Below the pieces are notes generated by a model. That model was not told where the DNA came from. It did not search any database and saw only the letters and a program-made list of their open reading frames with translations. The translations under genes and the position numbers were made by a program. Source: Mesobacillus foraminis (GTDB taxonomy: Bacteria > Bacillota > Bacilli > Bacillales > Cytobacillaceae). From it: a stretch of DNA of 64,000 nucleotides. Shown here in pieces: positions 27,298 through 37,891 of this stretch. Where the stretch lies: contig NZ_SLVV01000005.1 of the NCBI RefSeq assembly GCF_004340465.1, forward strand, positions 212,995 through 276,994, written 5' to 3'. Within the stretch, counting starts at the first letter, position 1, and the number at the start of each line of letters is the position of its first letter.

Positions 27298-27311
27298 TGG
27301 TAACGCTTTCA
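27298..27311. promoter_or_regulatory. Candidate cre (CcpA) site
   Basis: TGGTAACGCTTTCA matches the cre consensus TGWNANCGNTNWCA at 13 of 14 positions. It lies about 115 bases upstream of the ymfC -10 box and 60 bases downstream of the spoIIIE terminator in terms of the minus strand. Confidence 0.45.
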
Positions 27312-27374
27312 ATAGTATGCTATATTTAGGCTGCCTACCTATATTTTATCGGTTCTATTTTTTCTTCCAGGCAC

Positions 27375-27410
27375 GAAAAATCCCCTTCAGCGGTTTTTAC
27401 TGAAGGGGAT
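27375..27410 (-). terminator. Terminator of spoIIIE
   Basis: Perfect 11-bp stem ATCCCCTTCAG/CTGAAGGGGAT (27380-27390 with 27400-27410) and a T-run on the minus strand. Confidence 0.92.
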
Positions 27411-27437
27411 ACGTCATCACATACGAGTTTTATATGT

Positions 27438-29792
27438 TCAGGAGCTCGCTTCTTCTGACTTTGACACTAAAACGGTTCTTGGTTTGCTGCCCTCGTAGGG
27501 ACCAACAATTCCTCGCTGTTCCATTTCATCAATGAGCCTGGCCGCTCTGGAATAGCCAATCCTGAATCTCCGCTGCAGCATGGAAACGGAAGCGGTCTGC
27601 ATTTCTACAATCAAGTCCACGGCATCTTCATATAAATCATCATCAACCTCAGAAGAATTTTCCGGTATATCCTCCGGTATCATCTCTTCCTGGTATTGAG
27701 CCTTCTGCTGACCAATTACAAAGTTAACAACTTCCTCAACCTCTTCGTCCGATAAAAACGCTCCCTGGACACGTACTGGTTTTGAAGCTCCCACAGGAAG
27801 GAACAGCATATCTCCCCTTCCCAAAAGCTTCTCTGCCCCTCCCATGTCAAGAATGGTTCTTGAATCGGTCATGGATGAGACGGCGAATGCTATTCTGGAT
27901 GGGATATTGGCTTTGATTACCCCTGTAATGACATCAACGGAAGGGCGCTGTGTAGCAATAATCAAGTGTATTCCTGCAGCACGGGCCATTTGAGCAAGCC
28001 TGGTTATAGAATCCTCAACATCAGATGAGGCGACCATCATCAAATCGGCAAGCTCGTCCACTATTACGACAATATACGGAAGGAGCGGCTGATTTACGCC
28101 TTCCTCCTCATTATTTCTTTTGACATACTCGTTATAGCCTTCAATATTTCTTGTGCCAGTGTGAGAAAATAAATCGTAGCGGCGTTCCATTTCACTTACA
28201 ACCTTTTGCAATGCCTGGGAGGCCTTTTTGGCGTTGGTCACAACCGGCGCAAGTAAATGGGGTATTCCGTTATAAACATTCAGCTCGACCATCTTTGGGT
28301 CGATCATCATTAGCTTGACTTCATGGGGTTTGGCTTTCATCAGGATGCTGGTAATAATCCCGTTGATACAGACACTCTTTCCGCTTCCGGTTGCCCCTGC
28401 CACAAGAAGATGGGGCATTTTATTAAGCTCGGCAAGCACAGCTTCGCCGGTAATGTCACGGCCCAGACCAATTTGAAGCTTTGACCCCGGCTTATTATGC
28501 TGTTTGGCATCAAGCACTTCTCTTAAAGAAACCATGGCAACCTCTGAATTGGGAACCTCAATTCCAATCGCTGATTTTCCGGGAATTGGCGCTTCGATCC
28601 TGATGTCCTTTGCTGCCAGGGCAAGAGCCAGGTCATCACTCAAACTCACAATTCGGCTTACTTTAACCCCCACATCAGGGTGAACCTCGTATTTGGTAAC
28701 TGCCGGACCCAAATGTACCTGGGTTACTCTGGCTTTTACCCCAAAGCTCTGGAAAGTCCTTTCGAGCTTAGCTGCATTTGCATGGATTAATTCGTACTCC
28801 CCGCTCTGGTCCGTTTTGTTTGGAGTTTTCAGCAGCTTGATCGGAGGCAGCTCATAGGCTGCATTTTCCACTTCTGTAAATGTCATTGGCGGGGGGCTGT
28901 CGTCTCCCGTTTTATCTTCTGGTTCATTCTGGTTCTGTGTATTCTTTTGATTTGGTCTGACAGCTCCCTTTTCAGTTTCATGCTCATCCTCGGCCGGATA
29001 GGCCCGCTCCGCAAAGCTTGAAATAAGCGGTTCAGCTGAAGGAATATCTTCAGGTTCAGGAGTGGCAGAAACCGGAGCAGCCTTTGGTTCTTCTGATTTT
29101 CGCTGTGCCTTCTTAGCCTCCAGTTTTTCTTCTCTCTTATGCGATTGCGCTTCCTTCCAATCTTTTACATCTTCCTTAAAAGCTTCCCACTGTCTTTTGA
29201 AAAAAGCACCAATACCGGAGATGAATTTTCCCGCCGGCTCACTGAAGGTTTTGCCAGTGATAAGGACAAAGCCAATAACAATCGCAACAAAGGCGATCAG
29301 CTGGGATCCGGCTGCGTCGAACAAATAATAAAACAGAGCAAATAAAATAGCACCAATCATTCCTCCGCCAAGGTCCACTGTACTGGTTTCCCCCTTGGCT
29401 TCCATTAAGTATAAATCCCATGTATTCGCAATCACACTTGGGTTTTCAAACTTCCCTCCATTCGACAGGAGCTCAAAAAGTGTTACATGGCTCAGGAGCA
29501 GGATGGCTCCTATGATTAAATATGTACCAAAAAGCTTGATTTGAAAGATAAACGGAAGTTTTCTCTTCCACATAATGTAGACACAGAATATCACCAGCCC
29601 CAAGAGGCCAATCATATACCATTCTCCCAGAAAAAAACGAAAAAACATAACCGTTGCGTTACCCGCTGCTCCAAGCTTTGCAATTGCAATGACAGCCAGG
29701 GCAAGAAGAATCAGGCCGCCTAATTCATACTTCAGCGTTGTCTTTAGCTGGTCATTATTTTTCCGTGTTTGTCGTTTTTTCTTTTTAACCAT
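27438..29792 (-). CDS. spoIIIE: DNA translocase SpoIIIE/FtsK
   Basis: 784-residue septal DNA pump. Four to five hydrophobic segments in residues 20-180, a charged Glu/Lys/Pro linker to about 300, the RecA-like motor with Walker A GATGSGKS at 466-473 and Walker B in [16 protein letters not shown], and a C-terminal winged-helix gamma domain ([20 protein letters not shown]) that reads DNA orientation sequences. Position next to ymfC and tepA matches B. subtilis spoIIIE. Preceded by AAGGTG at 5 bases. Confidence 0.96.
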   Translation of the reverse strand: MVKKKKRQTRKNNDQLKTTLKYELGGLILLALAVIAIAKLGAAGNATVMFFRFFLGEWYMIGLLGLVIFCVYIMWKRKLPFIFQIKLFGTYLIIGAILLLSHVTLFELLSNGGKFENPSVIANTWDLYLMEAKGETSTVDLGGGMIGAILFALFYYLFDAAGSQLIAFVAIVIGFVLITGKTFSEPAGKFISGIGAFFKRQWEAFKEDVKDWKEAQSHKREEKLEAKKAQRKSEEPKAAPVSATPEPEDIPSAEPLISSFAERAYPAEDEHETEKGAVRPNQKNTQNQNEPEDKTGDDSPPPMTFTEVENAAYELPPIKLLKTPNKTDQSGEYELIHANAAKLERTFQSFGVKARVTQVHLGPAVTKYEVHPDVGVKVSRIVSLSDDLALALAAKDIRIEAPIPGKSAIGIEVPNSEVAMVSLREVLDAKQHNKPGSKLQIGLGRDITGEAVLAELNKMPHLLVAGATGSGKSVCINGIITSILMKAKPHEVKLMMIDPKMVELNVYNGIPHLLAPVVTNAKKASQALQKVVSEMERRYDLFSHTGTRNIEGYNEYVKRNNEEEGVNQPLLPYIVVIVDELADLMMVASSDVEDSITRLAQMARAAGIHLIIATQRPSVDVITGVIKANIPSRIAFAVSSMTDSRTILDMGGAEKLLGRGDMLFLPVGASKPVRVQGAFLSDEEVEEVVNFVIGQQKAQYQEEMIPEDIPENSSEVDDDLYEDAVDLIVEMQTASVSMLQRRFRIGYSRAARLIDEMEQRGIVGPYEGSKPRTVLVSKSEEASS

Positions 29793-29860
29793 TCTATCAC
29801 CTTATTATCTAGTCTTCATTTTAAGTATAAACAAAACCTGTACCCGTAAACTCCCAATAA

Positions 29861-29888
29861 GAAAAGAAGCAGCCTGAAGTCGGCTGCT
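29861..29888 (-). terminator. Terminator of tepA-ylzJ
   Basis: Stem AGCAGCC/GGCTGCT with 7-base loop followed by TCTTTTC on the minus strand, about 57 bases after the ylzJ stop. Confidence 0.75.
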
Positions 29889-29945
29889 GTTAAAGTTTAA
29901 CCCTATTATATCATAACGTCCACATATTATTGTCAAACATTTGTT

Positions 29946-30158
29946 CTAGGACAGGGAAAATTTTGTTCCTGGCGTGCAGTTGGGCTCTAAAAAGTGGGCG
30001 GGATCTGTACTCATGACTCGAACAATCCGATAATTAAAACCGTCTTCTTGCTCAGCGAGAACTGGAATCCCATTGTAGGATACCATTAGCCCCGGAGAAG
30101 CCTTTTCCTCCTCATGAGGATAAATAAGTTCCTGTGGCATCATGGTGTACAAGATCAT
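29946..30158 (-). CDS. ylzJ: YlzJ-like small protein
   Basis: 70-residue protein ([13 protein letters not shown] at the N-terminus, [15 protein letters not shown]) that matches YlzJ, found between tepA and spoIIIE in Bacillus. The ATG overlaps the tepA stop (ATGA), so it is translated together with tepA. Function unknown. No signal peptide or membrane segment is visible. Confidence 0.85.
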   Translation of the reverse strand: MILYTMMPQELIYPHEEEKASPGLMVSYNGIPVLAEQEDGFNYRIVRVMSTDPAHFLEPNCTPGTKFSLS

Positions 30159-30892
30159 TGAACGATCCCTTCTTTTCTTTCCTTATTCAGCTCGATTAAC
30201 TCATTCAGCTTCTTCATCGCCTGGCCCAGTCCGCCCACCTCGTCAATCAGGCCGGTGTCAACAGCATCAGGTCCGATTACATTCGTTCCAATATCCCTGG
30301 TCAGGTTGCCTTTTGCAAACATTAAATCTTTGAAGGTATCTTCCGTTATATTGGAATGTTTGGTAACGAACCGGATTACCCGCTCCTGCATCTTATCAAG
30401 GTACTCAAAGGTTTGCGGCACACCGATGACGAGGCCAGTCAGCCTGATCGGATGGATGGTCATCGTCGCCGTATCAGCAATAAACGAATAATTACAGGAA
30501 ACGGCAATCGGTACACCTATGGAGTGGCCTCCTCCAAGAACAATAGACACAGTCGGTTTGGACAACGATGAGATCATTTCCGAAATCGCCAGGCCTGCTT
30601 CGACATCTCCACCGACCGTATTAAGGATGACCATCAGTCCCTCGATGTTTGGGTTCTGTTCGATTGCCACCAACTGTGGAATGATATGTTCATACTTGGT
30701 TGTTTTATTGTGCGGTGGGAGCTGCACATGGCCTTCGATTTGGCCGACAATTGTCAAACAGTGAATTTTTGAATCCTGTGATAATTGAGGTACATTCGTC
30801 TGACCGAGCTGCTGAATTTTCTCAATTAAAGAAGAGGACTTCTCATCTTTCTGCCCCTCTTGTTTTTCTGGATTAACCTCATTCATTTGCAT
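30155..30892 (-). CDS. tepA: ClpP-like protease TepA (translocation-enhancing protein)
   Basis: 245-residue ClpP/crotonase-fold protein. Catalytic Ser in [11 protein letters not shown] and His in [10 protein letters not shown] fit the family. TepA was first linked to protein secretion and later to degradation of small spore proteins during outgrowth. A longer frame to 30985 exists, but the ATG at 30892 has AGGGGG 10 bases upstream and conservation begins there (the region after [20 protein letters not shown]). The rnjB terminator lies between it and rnjB. Confidence 0.9.
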   Translation of the reverse strand: MQMNEVNPEKQEGQKDEKSSSLIEKIQQLGQTNVPQLSQDSKIHCLTIVGQIEGHVQLPPHNKTTKYEHIIPQLVAIEQNPNIEGLMVILNTVGGDVEAGLAISEMISSLSKPTVSIVLGGGHSIGVPIAVSCNYSFIADTATMTIHPIRLTGLVIGVPQTFEYLDKMQERVIRFVTKHSNITEDTFKDLMFAKGNLTRDIGTNVIGPDAVDTGLIDEVGGLGQAMKKLNELIELNKERKEGIVQ

Positions 30893-30976
30893 TCTGATTT
30901 TACCCCCTACATGCATGATGATTTTAGTATGGACTTTCCCAGCCGTTTCATGCGGAATAGGGAGAATTTTGAACGC

Positions 30977-31001
30977 AAAAGACACCCGTGTACCGGGTGC
31001 C
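30977..31001 (-). terminator. Terminator of rnjB
   Basis: 8-bp stem GGCACCCG/CGGGTGTC (one G-U pair) with 5-base loop followed by TTTTG on the minus strand, 50 bases after the rnjB stop. Confidence 0.75.
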
Positions 31002-31051
31002 TTAAGGAACCATGAATTTTATTAATTAAGAATGGTACGGCAAGCGAATCT

Positions 31052-32722
31052 TTACCTTACCTCCATTAATATGGGCATGATCATTGGCCGACGCTTTGTT
31101 TTTTCATATAAATAATGGCTAAGTGCTTCTCTCATATCCTGTTTCAATCCTGCCCAATCAAAGGATTCCCTGGCAAGGACTCTCTCGACAATCTCTTTTA
31201 CGAGATCCCCCGATTCATCCATAAGCTTTTCCGATTCACGGACATAGACGAAGCCGCGGGAGATGATTTCCGGACCGGCAGCGATCCTGCGTTCCGATTT
31301 ATTCAGGGTAACAACGACAATTAAGACACCGTCTTGGGAAAGCAGCTTTCTGTCCCTGAGGACGATATTCCCTACATCCCCTACCCCGATGCCGTCAATC
31401 AGGACATTGCCTGCAGTCACCCGGTCTGTTGATCGTATTCTGTCATTCATTAAATCAATGACATCCCCGCGGTCAGGGATGTGGATCCGGCTTTCGGGAA
31501 TGCCGCAATCCTTCGCCACCGAACTATGCGCTTTCAGCATTTTATATTCCCCATGGACAGGAATAAAAAATTTAGGATTCATTAAATTGATCATAAACTT
31601 CAGCTCTTCCTGACTTCCGTGGCTGGATATCTGGAGTTCCCTTTTTCCAAAAATGACATTTGCCCCCGCTCTAAAGAGCATATCAACCGTCTTATTATGG
31701 AATACCTCATTGTTTTTCAATGGCGATTCCGGAATCAGGACTGTGTCCCCAGCCATAATATTGGTTTGAGGATGGGACTGCCTTGCCATCTTTTGAAGGG
31801 CTTCTATTGGTTCACCCTGATTTCCGGAAATTAAGATGACCTTTTCATCTTCCGGAATTTGCTTCATTTCATTAAGGGTATAAATCGTATCCTCATCCGT
31901 GGCGAGATAGCCCAGATCAACTGCAAGCTCTATAGTACGCCTTAAACTTTTCCCGATAATGGCTACCTTTCTCTGACTGTCCCTGGCACAGTTAAAGATA
32001 TGCTGGATCCTGTTCAGGTCAGTAGCAAAACAAGCAGCAATAATTCTTCCCTTCGCCTGGCAAAAATGATCATAGTATTCCTTCGCAATCATTGCCTCTG
32101 AAGTCGTGTAGCCGGGTTTTTCTGCCTTTGTGCTGTCGGATAAAAGGCAAAGGACCCCTTTTTCACCAATGCGGGCCATTTTGCCGATTTCGGATTGATA
32201 CAGCTTTGGTGCCGCCTGATCAAATTTAAAATCCCCCGTATGGACAATTGCTCCTTCTGAAGTGTGAATACAAACTGCAACAGAGTCTGGAATACTGTGC
32301 GTAGTTTTGAAAAATGTCACCGCAGCTGACCTGAAAGGGAGCCTGGAATTAGAGTGAATTTCCCTGAAGTCCGGTTTCCCCTCAAATCCCTGTTCTTTCA
32401 TCTTTTCCCTCGCCAAGGCAATCGTAAGCTTTGTCCCATAAACAGGCACCCTTATCTTTTTTAATAGATAAGACAATGCGCCAATATGATCTTCATGTCC
32501 ATGAGTAAGGAAAATTGCCTGAATTCTATCCTTATTTTCGATTAAATAGGAAATATCGGGGATAACAACATCAATTCCCAGCATTTCATCCTCCGGGTAT
32601 TTCAGACCGGCATCCACGATAAAAATGTCTCCGTCCACTTCTGTAAGATACATATTTTTTCCGATTTCACCGACTCCGCCCAAAGCTATTACCCTGATGC
32701 TTTCATTTTTTCTCGCATTCAA
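31052..32722 (-). CDS. rnjB: Ribonuclease J (J2 position)
   Basis: 556-residue beta-CASP metallo-beta-lactamase ribonuclease, endonuclease and 5' exonuclease in mRNA and rRNA processing. Metal motifs HGHEDH (FLTHGHEDHIGAL), HTGDFKFDQ and PVHGEY are intact, and SHGSQEELKFMINL is the CASP signature. By location after dapA it is the B. subtilis rnjB orthologue, although B. subtilis RNase J2 has a degenerate HxHxDH motif as I recall. Start is TTG at 32722 with AGGAGG 10 bases upstream. Own terminator at the 3' end. Confidence 0.92.
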   Translation of the reverse strand: MNARKNESIRVIALGGVGEIGKNMYLTEVDGDIFIVDAGLKYPEDEMLGIDVVIPDISYLIENKDRIQAIFLTHGHEDHIGALSYLLKKIRVPVYGTKLTIALAREKMKEQGFEGKPDFREIHSNSRLPFRSAAVTFFKTTHSIPDSVAVCIHTSEGAIVHTGDFKFDQAAPKLYQSEIGKMARIGEKGVLCLLSDSTKAEKPGYTTSEAMIAKEYYDHFCQAKGRIIAACFATDLNRIQHIFNCARDSQRKVAIIGKSLRRTIELAVDLGYLATDEDTIYTLNEMKQIPEDEKVILISGNQGEPIEALQKMARQSHPQTNIMAGDTVLIPESPLKNNEVFHNKTVDMLFRAGANVIFGKRELQISSHGSQEELKFMINLMNPKFFIPVHGEYKMLKAHSSVAKDCGIPESRIHIPDRGDVIDLMNDRIRSTDRVTAGNVLIDGIGVGDVGNIVLRDRKLLSQDGVLIVVVTLNKSERRIAAGPEIISRGFVYVRESEKLMDESGDLVKEIVERVLARESFDWAGLKQDMREALSHYLYEKTKRRPMIMPILMEVR

Positions 32723-32851
32723 TTGTATAGTTCCTCCTATGCTGAATTGGGCCGACCATGACCAGTTACTGTTATTATACTTGATAGCTGAAATCCTTTA
32801 CAACTTAAAACCGCAATCTGCGAGGGAAGAAATACTTTCATTCTTCTAATG

Positions 32852-32884
32852 GAAAAAGAGAATGCCCATGGGACATCCTCTTTT
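32852..32884 (-). terminator. Terminator of dapA
   Basis: Hairpin GAGGATG/CATTCTC with flanking A/T complement and a T-run on the minus strand, just after the dapA stop. Confidence 0.8.
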
Positions 32885-32885
32885 C

Positions 32886-33755
32886 TTATTTATTCAACAG
32901 GTTTACGAGTGCAGCCCTTTCCTGTTCCGTTAATGGTACCAGCGGGAGCCTGACTCCTCCAACGTTCATCCCTTTTAATTGAAGAGCTGTTTTTACAGGA
33001 CCGGGACTCGGAGCTGAAAAAAGCCCTTGCATTACTGGAAGCAGCTGCTGATGAAGCCTGGCTGCCTTCTCGTTTTGGCCGCCAAGGAACGCCTTGACCA
33101 TCTCCTGCATTTCATTTCCAATGATATGGGAAGCAACAGATACTACCCCAGTTCCTCCAATCGCGAGTACTGGAAGTGTAATACCATCGTCGCCGCTGTA
33201 TACAAGAAAATCATCCGGAGTGTTAGCTATAATCCTGGTAACCGCATTGAGATCACCGCTTGCTTCCTTTACGGCAACAATGTTTGGAACTTCAGAAAGC
33301 CTGATGATTGTATCAGGATGGATATTGACTACAGACCTTCCCGGAATATTATAAACCATGACAGGAAGCCTGGTGGCTTCCGCCACAGTCTTAAAGTGCT
33401 GATAAAGCCCTTCCTGGTTAGGTTTATTATAGTATGGAGCGACGATCATAATAGCATCGACGCCCACCTGTTCAGCTTTTTTTGTAAGTTCAACCGTGGC
33501 GTACGTGTTGTTGCTTCCTGTCCCTGCAATGACCGGGATGCGCTTATCCACAACCTTTACCACATGTTTGAACAGAGCGATTTTTTCCTCCTTAGAGAGG
33601 GTTGGAGATTCTCCTGTTGTACCAGCGACAACAAGAGATTCTGTTCCGTTATCAATTAAATGGTTGACCAGTTGGGTCGTCTTTGCAAAGTCAATATGAC
33701 CTTTATTGTCGAAAGGCGTGACCATCGCGGTTGAAATCCGTCCAAATTGAACCAT
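32886..33755 (-). CDS. dapA: 4-hydroxy-tetrahydrodipicolinate synthase
   Basis: Condenses pyruvate with aspartate semialdehyde, the branch point to lysine, diaminopimelate and, via DpaAB, dipicolinate. 289 residues with the TIM-barrel motifs GTTGESPTLSKEE, YNIPGRSV, the Schiff-base lysine in VAVKEASGD and the Tyr of PYYNKPNQEG. AAAGGAGAG precedes the ATG. Fifteen bases separate it from dapG, so the two are co-transcribed. Confidence 0.97.
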   Translation of the reverse strand: MVQFGRISTAMVTPFDNKGHIDFAKTTQLVNHLIDNGTESLVVAGTTGESPTLSKEEKIALFKHVVKVVDKRIPVIAGTGSNNTYATVELTKKAEQVGVDAIMIVAPYYNKPNQEGLYQHFKTVAEATRLPVMVYNIPGRSVVNIHPDTIIRLSEVPNIVAVKEASGDLNAVTRIIANTPDDFLVYSGDDGITLPVLAIGGTGVVSVASHIIGNEMQEMVKAFLGGQNEKAARLHQQLLPVMQGLFSAPSPGPVKTALQLKGMNVGGVRLPLVPLTEQERAALVNLLNK

Positions 33756-33770
33756 TTGTTTCTCTCCTTT

Positions 33771-35015
33771 TTAAATCTCGTCCCGTTCATATTCCAGCTG
33801 TGCCGTCTCAAGCTGAAAAGCATCATGCAGGGCATTTACTGCATCAACAAGATCCGATTCCTTAACAAGTACCCAGATGGTAGTATGACTGTCGGCAGAC
33901 TGAAGAATCCGGATACCTTTTTCCGTCAGAGCAGTAACAATTTTAGAGGTTACCCCTGGTACTCCTGCCATCCCTGCCCCAACAACCGATACCTTTGCAC
34001 AGTTTCGTTCAATCTGGGGATCATGACCAAGTGAATTTAAAATGGAAAGGGCCCGATCGGTCATTTCTTCCGTTACAGTATAGACGACACCCTTTGGCGA
34101 GATATTGATAAAATCGACAGAGATATTTTCATTCGCCATCGCTTTAAAAACTTCTGATTGAAGGTTATATTGATCCTTTTTTGCAAATACCTTTACTTGT
34201 GTAACATTGGATACATGCGCAATTCCAGTTACAGGCCGTTCCTTTATGTCGCTGCCTTTATTTTGTTTGCTGGCGGACGTTACGAGTGTTCCCAGTCCTT
34301 CGGAATAGGTTGATCGTATCCGGATTGGCACTTTTGCCTGCATGGCAATTTCCACTGCACGCGGATGGATGACCTTTGCCCCTTGATAGGCCAAATTGCA
34401 GACTTCCGTATAAGTGACCACCGAAAGCGGTCTTGCGTTTTCAGCAATTCTTGGATCGGCAGTCATAATCCCTTCAACATCCGTGAAGATATCGATGTAA
34501 TCCGCATTTAGGGCTGATCCAAGTGCAGCTGCCGAGGTGTCACTTCCACCCCTGCCAATCGTAGTGATGTCGCCATTGGGGGCAGCGCCCTGGAATCCTG
34601 CAACAACCACCACTTCCACTTCCTCCAGTTCCTGAAGGAGCCGGTCACATTTCATTTCAAGAATTTTGGCACCCGTATGCTCGGCATTGGTTAAAAATCC
34701 TGCCTGCGAACCTGTAAGTGCTGTCGCTGTTATTCCGCTTTCGTGAAGTTTGTTTGTAAAAACCACACTTGAAATAATTTCTCCGCAAGAGAGCAGAAGG
34801 TCATACTCTCTTGGCTTTAGTCCGCTGACATTTCCGCCGACAAGGGAAAGAAGTGTATCGGTCGCATATGGCTCCCCTTTCCTTCCCATAGCCGATACGA
34901 CAACCACCACCTTGTATCCTTCAGAAATGGCTTGTTTAATATGTTTAATGGCATGTGTTCGGCTCTCGTCATCACGGACTGATGTACCGCCAAATTTTTG
35001 GACGATTATTTTCAT
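33771..35015 (-). CDS. dapG: Aspartate kinase I (DapG)
   Basis: Aspartokinase of 414 residues: kinase motifs KFGGTSVRDDES and GRGGSDTSAAALG, then two ACT regulatory domains in the last 150 residues (VKVFAKKDQYNL and ISVDFINISPKGV). In B. subtilis this isoform is feedback-inhibited by diaminopimelate and belongs to the dpaAB-asd-dapG-dapA cluster, which fits this arrangement. Internal alternative start as in some aspartokinases cannot be excluded. Start preceded by GAGGTG. Confidence 0.95.
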   Translation of the reverse strand: MKIIVQKFGGTSVRDDESRTHAIKHIKQAISEGYKVVVVVSAMGRKGEPYATDTLLSLVGGNVSGLKPREYDLLLSCGEIISSVVFTNKLHESGITATALTGSQAGFLTNAEHTGAKILEMKCDRLLQELEEVEVVVVAGFQGAAPNGDITTIGRGGSDTSAAALGSALNADYIDIFTDVEGIMTADPRIAENARPLSVVTYTEVCNLAYQGAKVIHPRAVEIAMQAKVPIRIRSTYSEGLGTLVTSASKQNKGSDIKERPVTGIAHVSNVTQVKVFAKKDQYNLQSEVFKAMANENISVDFINISPKGVVYTVTEEMTDRALSILNSLGHDPQIERNCAKVSVVGAGMAGVPGVTSKIVTALTEKGIRILQSADSHTTIWVLVKESDLVDAVNALHDAFQLETAQLEYERDEI

Positions 35016-35073
35016 TACTACACCTCTGAGACTACTCTCTAATTCTGTTTCTATCTATCCATCAGGAAGATGA

Positions 35074-36123
35074 TTATTTTACTAACCCAAGATCTATGAG
35101 GGTTTCAGCGATCTGAACTGAATTCCATGCTGCACCCTTCAGGAGGTTGTCTGATACAACCCACATATGGAAGCCGTTTTCATTATCAAGATCTTTGCGA
35201 ATCCGGCCAACGAAGACGTCATTCTTACCTACACAATAGGCAGGCATTGGATAAAGCTGCTCGGAAGGGTTATCCTGAAGGACGACACCAGGGGCGTCCC
35301 CCACAAGACTTTTAACTTCTTCTGCACTGATGCCCTCTGCATCAATTTCAAAGTATACAGATTCCGAATGTCCCGTTCCTACTGGAAGGCGCACACAGGT
35401 TGCAGCCACCTGAAGTTCTGGTAGATGCATGATTTTCTTGGTTTCATTGATCATTTTCATTTCTTCGAATGTGAACCCATTCTCTTCAAATTTGTCAATT
35501 TGCGGTATGGCATTAAAAGCAATCTGGTAATGTTTTTCCCCAGAACCGACCGGAAGAATTTTTGGTTCGGCTTCCTTGCCATCAAGGATTGCACGTGTTT
35601 GGTCATTAAGCTCTGCCACTGCTGCTGCACCGGCACCTGATACTGCCTGGTAAGTTGACACGATCACTTTCTTTAAACCGAATTTCTGGCTCAATGGTTC
35701 AAGAGCGACTACCATTTGGATTGTTGAACAGTTTGGATTTGCAATGATTCCGTTATGATTGTGCAAATCGGAAGCATTTACTTCCGGAACCACTAGCGGT
35801 ACATTTTCATCCATACGGAATGCACTAGTGTTATCCACTACGATGGCTCCCCGCTTTACGGCCTCCGGAGCCAGCGCTTTAGATACACTTCCGCCTGCAC
35901 TGAATAATGCTATATCAACGCCCTCAAAGCTTTCTGGCGTCGCTTCCTCTACTGTTATTTCCTGCCCTTTATATACTGCTTTCTTGCCAGCTGAACGTGC
36001 AGACGAAAGCAGTGATAATTTTGATATAGGAAAATCACGGTTTTCTAAAGTTTGAATCATTTGCTGGCCTACTGCTCCAGTTGCTCCGACCACTGCTACA
36101 TGGAATCCTCTCTCTTGCGGCAT
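35074..36123 (-). CDS. asd: Aspartate-semialdehyde dehydrogenase
   Basis: Reduces aspartyl phosphate to the semialdehyde used by DapA. 349 residues with NADP motif [12 protein letters not shown], catalytic Cys in [10 protein letters not shown] and His in [14 protein letters not shown]. Starts 212 bases after the dpaB stop without a clear terminator between them, so read-through from the sporulation promoter of dpaA is possible; an own vegetative promoter is expected in the gap but was not resolved. Confidence 0.96.
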   Translation of the reverse strand: MPQERGFHVAVVGATGAVGQQMIQTLENRDFPISKLSLLSSARSAGKKAVYKGQEITVEEATPESFEGVDIALFSAGGSVSKALAPEAVKRGAIVVDNTSAFRMDENVPLVVPEVNASDLHNHNGIIANPNCSTIQMVVALEPLSQKFGLKKVIVSTYQAVSGAGAAAVAELNDQTRAILDGKEAEPKILPVGSGEKHYQIAFNAIPQIDKFEENGFTFEEMKMINETKKIMHLPELQVAATCVRLPVGTGHSESVYFEIDAEGISAEEVKSLVGDAPGVVLQDNPSEQLYPMPAYCVGKNDVFVGRIRKDLDNENGFHMWVVSDNLLKGAAWNSVQIAETLIDLGLVK

Positions 36124-36335
36124 TTGCTGTTTCCCCTTCCAAAGATAGTTTTAAGCTGGCTAGTTGCCAGATTGTAATAAGTAATAAGAGGCAGACAACT
36201 TTAAAATAAATCAATCTGCCAATTTTATATTTTCATTTATTTTATCATAATAAACTGCGAAGGAAAGAAAGAATTAATTCTCTGCCTGAATAAAGTATAC
36301 CAATGATAAAAACAGCTTTCCAATGGCAAGTCAAC

Positions 36336-36935
36336 CTATTCGGGATCTCTGAATCTTTCCACAATCACCGGCTGAAACTGCCTTCCATTCAGTGCTGCCA
36401 CAATGGTATCTCTTGTCAATCCCATTCTGGCAACAAGTGAGTTTGGTTTTTTCTCAGGGTCATCCTGGCCGAATGGAATGAAGTATACGTTCTTTGTCGC
36501 CATCAGCCTCATGAGATTGACCCCATTTAAACCCAGTGCATCGTTCGTAGAAATTCCAAGAACAATTGGTTTTGAATTCCTCAAGGTGGCTTTTGCCGCC
36601 ATTAAAACGGGAGAATCATTCATGGCATTGGCAAACTTGCTCATCGAAACTCCAGTCATGGGCGAGATGACCATACAGTCGAGCGGCATTTTGGGACCCA
36701 GAGGCTCCGCCTTTACAATTGAATCAATAACTTTATTTCCCGTCAAGTCTTCTATCCTTTGAACCCAGTCCTCCCCTTTGCCAAAGCGGGTCGTTGTCCC
36801 TTTAACCGTGGCTGTCACGACAGGCACAACTTCTGCCCCTTCATTGACTAGTTTCTCAATCTCTGGGAAAACTGCATCATAGGTACAATGGGATCCCGTT
36901 AATCCAAAGCCGATTCTAACTCCTTTTAAGCTCAT
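36336..36935 (-). CDS. dpaB: Dipicolinate synthase subunit B (SpoVFB)
   Basis: Flavoprotein-like subunit (199 residues; IGFGLTGSHCTYDAVFPEIE, VISPMTGVSMSKFANAM) of dipicolinate synthase, which oxidises dihydrodipicolinate to dipicolinic acid in the mother cell. Starts 3 bases after the dpaA stop with AAGGAGAG upstream; strictly coupled to dpaA. Confidence 0.95.
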   Translation of the reverse strand: MSLKGVRIGFGLTGSHCTYDAVFPEIEKLVNEGAEVVPVVTATVKGTTTRFGKGEDWVQRIEDLTGNKVIDSIVKAEPLGPKMPLDCMVISPMTGVSMSKFANAMNDSPVLMAAKATLRNSKPIVLGISTNDALGLNGVNLMRLMATKNVYFIPFGQDDPEKKPNSLVARMGLTRDTIVAALNGRQFQPVIVERFRDPE

Positions 36936-36938
36936 GTT

Positions 36939-37835
36939 TTAACTCTCCTTCCTATTCCTCATATCTTCGCTAAGAAGCTTAATCAGAACTTTTGCGAGAA
37001 TCTGGCCCGCCGTCTTTGGAGCGACAATCCCTGGGAGGCCGGGTGCGAGCAAAGCTTTGATTCCTCGCTTTTCTGCATAACGAAAATCGGTGCCTCCTGG
37101 CTTGGAGGCTAAATCAATAATCAGGGTGTGGGCCGGCATCTTTGAAATAACTGCCGCCGTTACAATCGGATGCGGAATGGTATTAATGCATATATCAATA
37201 TCTTTAACCGCAGTTTCAATGTCGTTAAGATGGAACGGGGTATGCCCCATTTCGGTAATCCTTGCCAAGTGTTCACTTTTCCTGGCTCCGACCATTACTT
37301 TCGCACCAAGAGCATGGAATGTCCGCGCAACAGTTACCCCAACCCTTCCAAGACCCAAAACCGCGATCTTGGAACCGTGAATGGTAAAATCCGTGTGCTG
37401 AATCACCATCATAATGGTCCCTTCTACTGTTGGAATTGAATTATAAATGGCTACATCATCACGTTCAAAAAGCTGGACGAGTCGGCGGTTGGCCTTCTTG
37501 GTGATTTCATCCAGGTATTTGTTGCTGATTCCTGAATAAATAACTGCGTGTGGCGGCAGCTTTTTTAGCATATCTTCAGTAAGAATGACTTTCTCACTCG
37601 AAAAAATAGTCTCGACCTGTCCTGTTAAATTTGTTCCGGGAACCGGCAATATAAGTGCATCCTGCACTGAAAAATCCAATTCATCAATCTTTTCTTTTGT
37701 TGCTCCTGTAAAAGCGTGATCCAGTTGTTCAAACCCAATCAGCGACAGCTTGGCATCGCGCTCTGTCAGCTTGCGGATAATCTCCAGCTGCCTGGCATCA
37801 CCGCCGATGACAGCGATCTGCATTCCTGTCAGCAT
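36939..37835 (-). CDS. dpaA: Dipicolinate synthase subunit A (SpoVFA)
   Basis: NAD(P)-binding subunit of dipicolinate synthase. N-terminal domain starts MQIAVIGGDARQLEIIRKL and a Rossmann domain has VLGLGRVGVTVARTFHALG. The start is placed at the ATG 37835, 9 bases after AAGGTG; a frame reaching 37976 overlaps the ymxH terminator and has no site. 298 residues. A sigma-K-like promoter lies upstream, matching mother-cell expression. Confidence 0.93.
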   Translation of the reverse strand: MLTGMQIAVIGGDARQLEIIRKLTERDAKLSLIGFEQLDHAFTGATKEKIDELDFSVQDALILPVPGTNLTGQVETIFSSEKVILTEDMLKKLPPHAVIYSGISNKYLDEITKKANRRLVQLFERDDVAIYNSIPTVEGTIMMVIQHTDFTIHGSKIAVLGLGRVGVTVARTFHALGAKVMVGARKSEHLARITEMGHTPFHLNDIETAVKDIDICINTIPHPIVTAAVISKMPAHTLIIDLASKPGGTDFRYAEKRGIKALLAPGLPGIVAPKTAGQILAKVLIKLLSEDMRNRKES

Positions 37836-37891
37836 GAGAATAATCACCTTCTTTTTAATAGTCGAACAGGAATTTTTTTTAACTACTCCCA

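Noticed and set aside
33027..33659. 210-codon plus-strand frame antisense to dapA
   Set aside because: Shadow of dapA; no family resemblance.
35016..35073. Lysine riboswitch before dapG
   Set aside because: The 58-base gap between asd and dapG is far too short for the L-box.
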